Source: Ilumatobacteraceae bacterium
GTDB lineage: Bacteria; Actinomycetota; Acidimicrobiia; Acidimicrobiales; Ilumatobacteraceae
Direction of reading: 5' to 3'
NCBI GenBank assembly: GCA_009694565.1
Contig: SHUR01000004.1
Coordinates: forward strand, 1 to 42,463
DNA: 42,463 bases
The notes beneath the pieces are model-generated. The model was not told the DNA's origin. It made no database searches and saw only the letters and a program-made list of their open reading frames with translations. The translations under genes and the position numbers were made by a program. Positions 36,635 to 42,463 of this stretch are shown here, piece after piece; position 1 is the stretch's first letter, and every line of letters starts with the position of its first letter.

Positions 36635-38749
36635 CTACAGCATTGCGTCGGGCAACGCCAGGCGATGCACCACTGTCAAGCTTCGCGTAGAACGCGTCAG
36701 CGTCACGTACAGCAGACGCAAACCTTGGGAATCGTCGGCAACAATTGCTGACGGCTCGACCACGATGACGTCATCAAGTTCTAATCCCTTTGCTAATGAA
36801 GCCGGAACAATAGACAAATTCTGGTCAAGTCCGGCAGCCTGTGCACGCCCGTGGGGAACTGACGCAGCATCCAGTGCCAACGACATCTGATCAACCATGT
36901 CATCAGGACAAATAATGGCAGTTCTGCCTCCACCTGATTGTTGCAGCAGGACATTTGCTCGTGCAATGACAGCTTCGTACAACGCAGGGACAGATTCGAC
37001 GGCAATGATGACTGGCACTTCATCACCGTCACGCACACTTCGCGGTGCACGAAGTCCCGGAGTTGCAGCATGCATCACCTTGTCGGCCAGTTCCATGATT
37101 TGGGCCGGAATGCGATAGCCAACAGATAAACCAACAACGCGGGGCGTTTTGCGTGATGGCAGATGCTCGAGAACATCTTTCCAGTCATTTGGAGCAAGAG
37201 GCCCCGTTGCTTGAGCAATATCGCCCACCACAGTCATTGACCCGCTGAGTGAACGCCGCGTGACCATGCGCAACTGCATCGGCGTGAGGTCTTGCACTTC
37301 ATCAACCACGATGTGCCCGAACGTGCGGATTTCGTCCGATTCATCTACTTTGCCGCTTTTGCGCGGACGTGGCCCCAACAGGAATCGAGCTTCATCGAGA
37401 AGCGCGGCATCAGCATTGCCCCAACGCACTTCCTCTAGTGAATCGGAACGATCGCGATACAAGGCAAGATAATCAGCTTCGGGCAGGATGCCATTCGCAG
37501 CCAATTTAAGCAATGCCTGGGAACCAAACAGATCATGCAACAACTGTGCAGGGGTTAGTACTGGCCACATGCGCTCGAATACTGCGCGAATTTCCGGTGT
37601 GCCGGTCAGCGCATCGCGAATATCTTCTGCATCAGCGCCACTTCGGAAACTTGCAGCCAGCGCCGCCCACACTTCATTTTCTACATAACGACGTGCTTGA
37701 TTGTGGCGATGGTAACGGCGACGCGCTGCCTTAATGATTTGTACGGACTCTTCTGCACGCAAACGCACAAAACCAACGCCGTATGGTAATTGCACATCTT
37801 CACGCAGTGGCCTTTCACGATCCATGATTGCCTTGTCAACTACTTTTGCAATGCGCTTGTTGCCCTTGACTCGCGCCACGTTTGAAGACTCACGCAATCC
37901 AAACTGCACTTCAGGAATGAGATCGGCCAGAATTACTTGTTGAACACCTGCTTCACCAAGCGATGGCAATACACGTTCGATGTATCGCAAGAACACTCTG
38001 TTCGGCCCAATAACCAATACACCTTGGTCTTCTAATGGGAATCGGTGTGTGTACAACAAATAGGCAGCGCGGTGAAGCGCGACAACTGTCTTACCTGTTC
38101 CAGGACCGCCTTGCACCACAAGCACACCAGCCTGGGGTGAGCGAATGATTTCATCTTGTTCTGCCTGAATTGTGGCAACGATGTCGCCTAGTTGACCAGT
38201 ACGACTGCGACCAAGTGCAGTCAGCAGTGTGCTGTACCCGCGCAGTCCCTGACGTGGGTCATCGCTGAGTCCGTCATCTTGGCCCACACCAAGGTGACCT
38301 TCACCAAACAACTCGTCTTCCAGTGCCAACAATTGCGGACCTTCAACAACAAAATGTCGACGACGCAACAGCCCCATTTGCTCACGACCAGTGGCGCGAT
38401 AAAAGGGTTCAGCAACGGGTGCGCGCCAATCAACAACCACAGGTTCACGGTTGGCATCAGCGACAGCAAGACGACCAATGTGAAAACTTTCTACGGCATC
38501 CCCAGAATCAGCTGCGCGATCAATGCGCCCAAACACCAAAGCAGCATTCCCCAATTCCAATTGCTCTAAACGGTGCACAAGATTTTCGTCAAAAACATTT
38601 CGCTCGAGGCGCGCTTGAAACGTTCCGCCAGGGCCAGCAGAAGTGAGGTCACGAATCTTAAGTGCGCCGACACGACTTGCTTCGAGGCACTCATAGGCAT
38701 GCAGGATGTACGCCTGCTCTAGCTCTAACTCTGGGTGCTGCTGGGTCAT
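36635..38749 (-). CDS. HelD-like UvrD/Rep-family ATPase
   Basis: VVQGGPGTGKTVVALHRAAYLLY Walker A, HIVVDEVQDLTPMQLRMV, VVDWRAPVAEPFYRAT; start MTQQHPELELEQAYI at 38749. Confidence 0.88.
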   Translation of the reverse strand: MTQQHPELELEQAYILHAYECLEASRVGALKIRDLTSAGPGGTFQARLERNVFDENLVHRLEQLELGNAALVFGRIDRAADSGDAVESFHIGRLAVADANREPVVVDWRAPVAEPFYRATGREQMGLLRRRHFVVEGPQLLALEDELFGEGHLGVGQDDGLSDDPRQGLRGYSTLLTALGRSRTGQLGDIVATIQAEQDEIIRSPQAGVLVVQGGPGTGKTVVALHRAAYLLYTHRFPLEDQGVLVIGPNRVFLRYIERVLPSLGEAGVQQVILADLIPEVQFGLRESSNVARVKGNKRIAKVVDKAIMDRERPLREDVQLPYGVGFVRLRAEESVQIIKAARRRYHRHNQARRYVENEVWAALAASFRSGADAEDIRDALTGTPEIRAVFERMWPVLTPAQLLHDLFGSQALLKLAANGILPEADYLALYRDRSDSLEEVRWGNADAALLDEARFLLGPRPRKSGKVDESDEIRTFGHIVVDEVQDLTPMQLRMVTRRSLSGSMTVVGDIAQATGPLAPNDWKDVLEHLPSRKTPRVVGLSVGYRIPAQIMELADKVMHAATPGLRAPRSVRDGDEVPVIIAVESVPALYEAVIARANVLLQQSGGGRTAIICPDDMVDQMSLALDAASVPHGRAQAAGLDQNLSIVPASLAKGLELDDVIVVEPSAIVADDSQGLRLLYVTLTRSTRSLTVVHRLALPDAML

Positions 38750-38915
38750 AGACACCAATCTGCTTTCCACGTGCAACCTGTTTTCAGGGTCTTTACAGGC
38801 TATCCCCATGCGACTCGCCAACAACACCCGGGCGCGGCACACATCCTGACTGCACAACGGGCGTGAATTTCGTCACAATCTCGTCCCGACAATCGGTTTT
38901 CCTAGGAGGTTCATC

Positions 38916-39743
38916 GTGCAGTCACGTTCTATTCACCACCCACTGGCCTGGCTATCCGTCAGCACCCTCGTCCTCACCATTTTCATCAATATCTCACGGC
39001 AGCCACCCGTTGTTCTGGCAGAGGCCAACGGCTCTGGTTCGCTGATTGGCGACAACATCGAAGCACAAGTCAGTTTCGATGCCCCCGGAACTAAGGACCC
39101 ATGTTCATGGCGCGTTGTTACAAGTATCACGCCCACTCCCGGCCCCTCGTCAGGACCAATCACCATTCGATCTCGAGACGGTATTGATGACGTGTTGTAT
39201 GTTCGACGTTGCTTTGCAGGTCAGTCATTGCATTGGATACCGCAAACAACTTCATCTCGAGTTGCGCAACATTCCGAAAACAAGGTGTCGCGGCTTGTCA
39301 ATATGTTGTTGATCAAAACTGCACCACCATCAAATAAGATGGTCGTCAATGTCGGCACATGGTTTTGGGTACCGCGTGCAGTGTGGAAGTCAGTCAGTGT
39401 TACTGCGCACATCCCAACATCTGTTGGTCCAATCTCAGTTACAACAACAGCAATTCCCACATCGCTCATCTATTCACCCGGAGACGGCAACAACGCAGTG
39501 ACATGTCAGGGTCCTGGTACCCCATGGTCACAATCTCGCGGTGACGACGACACAAGCGACTGTATGTACACCTACACCTCTGCATCGCACACGCGGGTGC
39601 CTGGCACATACCCCGCAAATACCGCCATTAAGTGGACCGTTACGTGGCGTTCCAATTTGGGTGTCGGGGGGCTGTTGCCCAGTATTCGCACGGGTCTTAC
39701 AACCCCTGTTCGGGTTCTTGAAATGCAAGCCTTGTCTCGATAA
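38916..39743 (+). CDS. Secreted hypothetical protein
   Basis: GTG start after AGGAGG (38904-38909); N-terminal hydrophobic segment LAWLSVSTLVLTIFINIS; C-term SLIYSPGDGNNAVTCQGPGTPWSQ...DCMYTYTSAS...IKWTVTWRS. Confidence 0.68.
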   Translation: MQSRSIHHPLAWLSVSTLVLTIFINISRQPPVVLAEANGSGSLIGDNIEAQVSFDAPGTKDPCSWRVVTSITPTPGPSSGPITIRSRDGIDDVLYVRRCFAGQSLHWIPQTTSSRVAQHSENKVSRLVNMLLIKTAPPSNKMVVNVGTWFWVPRAVWKSVSVTAHIPTSVGPISVTTTAIPTSLIYSPGDGNNAVTCQGPGTPWSQSRGDDDTSDCMYTYTSASHTRVPGTYPANTAIKWTVTWRSNLGVGGLLPSIRTGLTTPVRVLEMQALSR

Positions 39744-39789
39744 GCCAATCCGCCAATAGCCTCGTGCGGTACCCCTGAAAGGCCTAACG

Positions 39790-40353
39790 ATGAACGAAGA
39801 CAAAGATCGCTTTCTCCTTGACCGCCGCTACACCGCAGCGTTTGAAAATCTTGAAGACTCAACAATTGCCACTTTGACATTGGCACTTGAAGGTGACCTT
39901 CGCGACGGATTCGCTCGCATCGTCGGTTTGTCTGCCACAGCATTTGATGATGAATCATCTCTTGGTGCTCTTGTTCGCGATGGCATTGCAAAGCGCCGTG
40001 CCGCACATGACGCAGGTGTTGTTCTTGCAGAGCCATGCACCCAGTGGACTATCGAAAAGCTCGGTGAATCATCAGAAGATCCTTCCCTTGAAGAACTACA
40101 CGTTGTCTTACCAGAAGCACTCGAGAAGTTTGGTCTTGACGCAGTCCGACTCATGGTCATTCAGTACTCGCGTTCGCTGAAAGGTTTCCGTTTGCTCGTT
40201 GCATCCGACCAGCGTTTTGCGCCATCAGGTCCCGCACCAACTACTGCTGTTCGTGAAATAGATGAAGCTGCTCAAGCCGCCAAGCGCGAAGCTCGTAAAT
40301 CCCGTAAAGCTGAAGAAAAAGCCGCAAAAGTTAAGCAGCAAGGTCGCCGTTAG
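39790..40353 (+). CDS. Hypothetical protein with Lys/Arg/Glu-rich C-terminal tail
   Basis: 187-aa ORF, tail QAAKREARKSRKAEEKAAKVKQQGRR. Confidence 0.62.
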   Translation: MNEDKDRFLLDRRYTAAFENLEDSTIATLTLALEGDLRDGFARIVGLSATAFDDESSLGALVRDGIAKRRAAHDAGVVLAEPCTQWTIEKLGESSEDPSLEELHVVLPEALEKFGLDAVRLMVIQYSRSLKGFRLLVASDQRFAPSGPAPTTAVREIDEAAQAAKREARKSRKAEEKAAKVKQQGRR

Positions 40354-41384
40354 CCAAAAAATACAGTGGCGACATTGTCATAAATTGACAAGTCGACATA
40401 GCGGGTTTTACCAACAACCTGGTTAAGAGGCACGCACACAATGTCTTCGCCGCGAACCGCCACCATTGAATTTTGCACTCCATCGTGCGCAGCAGTAACC
40501 GCTGCAACTCCAAGTCGAGTGCACAACACACGATCAAATGCATTGGGAGTTCCTCCGCGTTGCACATGACCAATTTGCACGACTCGAGTTTCAAATCCAG
40601 TTCTTTCGAATAACTCACGCGCAATCTCTACGCTGATGCCGCCAAGGCGTGGCCGGCCAAATGGGTCAAGAGCGTATTGAGGAGTAGGCATTGTTCCTGC
40701 CTTTGGAATTGCTCCTTCTGCAACAACAACAATGGACGCGTAACGTCCACGCGAATGTTTTCTCTTGACCGCGTTCGCGACATCATCAATGTCAAAGGGA
40801 TGTTCTGGAATAAGAACTGCCGTAGCACCACCAGCAATGCCTGCGTACGTGGCAATCCATCCCGTGTCACGCCCCATCACTTCCACCACCATCACACGGT
40901 CATGACTTTCTGCAGTGGTGTGTAAACGGTCAATAGCATCGGTAGCAATTTGCACAGCAGTGTGAAAACCGAAACACACGTCGGTTCCTTCAACATCATT
41001 GTCAATAGTCTTTGGCACCCCAATGATGTTGATTCCCAATTCGTCATGAAGACGCGACGCCACCGTGAGAGATCCGTTACCCCCGATAACCACAAGCGCA
41101 TCAATCGACATCTCGGTCAACACCTCACGCACTTGTTGGGGTCCGTTTACAAAGTCGTACGGACTGCCACGACGAGTACCAAGGATTGTTCCCCCACGCG
41201 GCAAAACACCGGCCAATGATTGCACGGTCAATTCAATACTTCGTTTTTCCAACACACCATCCCATGCGTCAAGAAATCCGACAACTGTGTCCCCGTGTTC
41301 ATTGATTGCTGAACGAACTATGGCACGCAGTACTGCGTTGAGTCCGGGGCAGTCACCCCCTCCCGTGAGTACACCTATTCGCAT
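40350..41384 (-). CDS. pfkA: 6-phosphofructokinase (phosphoryl donor not certain)
   Basis: MRIGVLTGGGDCPGLNAVLRAIV, VIGGNGSLTVASRL, GVPKTIDNDVEGTDVCFGFHTAV, EVMGRDTGWIA. Confidence 0.93.
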   Translation of the reverse strand: MRIGVLTGGGDCPGLNAVLRAIVRSAINEHGDTVVGFLDAWDGVLEKRSIELTVQSLAGVLPRGGTILGTRRGSPYDFVNGPQQVREVLTEMSIDALVVIGGNGSLTVASRLHDELGINIIGVPKTIDNDVEGTDVCFGFHTAVQIATDAIDRLHTTAESHDRVMVVEVMGRDTGWIATYAGIAGGATAVLIPEHPFDIDDVANAVKRKHSRGRYASIVVVAEGAIPKAGTMPTPQYALDPFGRPRLGGISVEIARELFERTGFETRVVQIGHVQRGGTPNAFDRVLCTRLGVAAVTAAHDGVQNSMVAVRGEDIVCVPLNQVVGKTRYVDLSIYDNVATVFFG

Positions 41385-41403
41385 TGGCTCAACTTAACCT
41401 TGC

Positions 41404-42243
41404 TTAGAGAAATGTCAGCGCGTCACCGACGGAAACTTTTCCGGGCGTAATAATGCGGGCGTACACGCCTACTGCTTGATTCAGTTCGCGCACAACATGG
41501 CGCATAATGGCTCGGTCTTCAGGAATTGAGTCATTAATTCGTCGTGTAATCATGACGCAACGCGGGCATGGGTCTAAAAACTCAACAACTGCGGATCCCA
41601 ATTGTCCGCTGCGACCCTTCCACGAAAATTCTGGATGCCCAGTCTCGTCTGGGGTATCAATCACAACGCTCGGACGAAACCGCAATATATCGATGACGGA
41701 TTCTGGCAACGCAACGCGAAGTGCATCGAACGCAGATGTTGTCATCACCATCAGTGGCCAACAATCATGATGCGTTCCGGGGGGCGACTCGAACTCGGAA
41801 ACTTCTGGAGGAAACACCGAAAAATCTGGAAGGGGTTCATCTTCTGTGCGGCCGAAAATTCCCCGCAACTCTGCCATCACATCAGTTGAGTCAGAGGGCC
41901 CACGCCGAAAATGTTCAAGCGCACCATCACTCGGCAATGACTCAAGCGACACTGACCTGCCAAGTGCAGCAGACAACACGGCATCAACCTGTGCGTCGTC
42001 ACTGTGTATTTCTTTGCCGTTTGGCAATGTGATGATGACCGATGGAGAACCCTGTGCAGCAGGACGTGCAGAAAACTGCATGAGTTCGCCTATTTTTTTT
42101 GCACCACGTATTCCGCCACGTTCATTGTCTCGCAGAGCCCAATGGCGATCGCCCATGATGCCAAGCGGAGAAATTGACACCGAATCAGTATTGATGCCAA
42201 TCATTGATTTCACTGGGTATGTCCATAATTGCGACACCCTCAT
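41404..42243 (-). CDS. MOSC domain-containing protein
   Basis: LWTYPVKSMIGINTDSVSISPLGIMGDRHWALRD and EFLDPCPRCVMITRRI. Confidence 0.93.
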   Translation of the reverse strand: MRVSQLWTYPVKSMIGINTDSVSISPLGIMGDRHWALRDNERGGIRGAKKIGELMQFSARPAAQGSPSVIITLPNGKEIHSDDAQVDAVLSAALGRSVSLESLPSDGALEHFRRGPSDSTDVMAELRGIFGRTEDEPLPDFSVFPPEVSEFESPPGTHHDCWPLMVMTTSAFDALRVALPESVIDILRFRPSVVIDTPDETGHPEFSWKGRSGQLGSAVVEFLDPCPRCVMITRRINDSIPEDRAIMRHVVRELNQAVGVYARIITPGKVSVGDALTFL

Positions 42244-42253
42244 GTGAAAAACC

Positions 42254-42463
42254 TCAGCTGTAGTAGGGGTTTGAACCCGCGGCGTGGTCAGTTATATCAC
42301 GAACTTTTAGCACCCCTGGCACCTGTTCAATCAATGTGGTTTGGACGCCCTCAAGCATGGTCATCTTGCTCATCGAACAACCATGGCATCCGCCACCCAT
42401 TGTGAGATAGGCAACACCTTCAGTGTCGTGACCCACGAAGGTGACAAAGCCACCGTGCGATGC
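42254..42463 (-). CDS. NifU-like/NfuA Fe-S scaffold domain protein, N-terminus cut by window edge
   Basis: HDTEGVAYLTMGGGCHGCSMSKMTMLEGVQTTLIEQVPGVLKVRDITDHAAGSNPYY; CxxC scaffold motif. Confidence 0.85.
   Translation of the reverse strand, partial: ASHGGFVTFVGHDTEGVAYLTMGGGCHGCSMSKMTMLEGVQTTLIEQVPGVLKVRDITDHAAGSNPYYS

Overview
The window is an ordinary-looking chromosomal segment with about 40 protein genes and one tRNA. WhiB, DUF3090, SCO1664-family, DUF3107 and PdtaS-like proteins place it in an actinobacterium. An Acidimicrobiia-like lineage is my inference, not a demonstrated fact. I saw no CRISPR array, insertion element, prophage or rRNA. Main content: argS (partial) with a divergent tRNA-Arg(CCG); thioesterase, YqeY, DUF2889, DoxX, Ogt, MFS and acyl-CoA dehydrogenase genes; a nitrogen-type cluster (antiporter/GlnD-like fusion, amtB, glnK, FrhB-like Fe-S protein); two tandem HSL-type esterases; family-5 UDG; the MSMEG_4193/DUF3090/SCO1664 triad; etfBA; lipid kinase and GDPD; whiB and a pdtaS-like kinase; DUF3107; Mrp; a SufR-like regulator; a molybdopterin oxidoreductase; a complete System I cytochrome c maturation cluster ccmA-B-C-D-E-F-G-H-I; TetR; DtxR; HelD-like helicase; pfkA; MOSC; and NfuA-like (partial). 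The strongest candidate for something undescribed is the 887-aa protein at 7973-10636. It joins a CPA2 cation/proton antiporter to the C-terminal part of GlnD (degenerate HD-like region plus two ACT domains), lacks the GlnD nucleotidyltransferase domain, and sits directly upstream of amtB-glnK, where actinobacteria normally keep glnD. Secondary points: a frame-disrupted winged-helix gene, a GlnR-like box before amtB, an etf terminator embedded in a convergent gene, a putative kinase/phosphatase/zinc-ribbon module, and several probable leaderless starts, one apparently on AUC. All calls come from reading the sequence; no database search was run.
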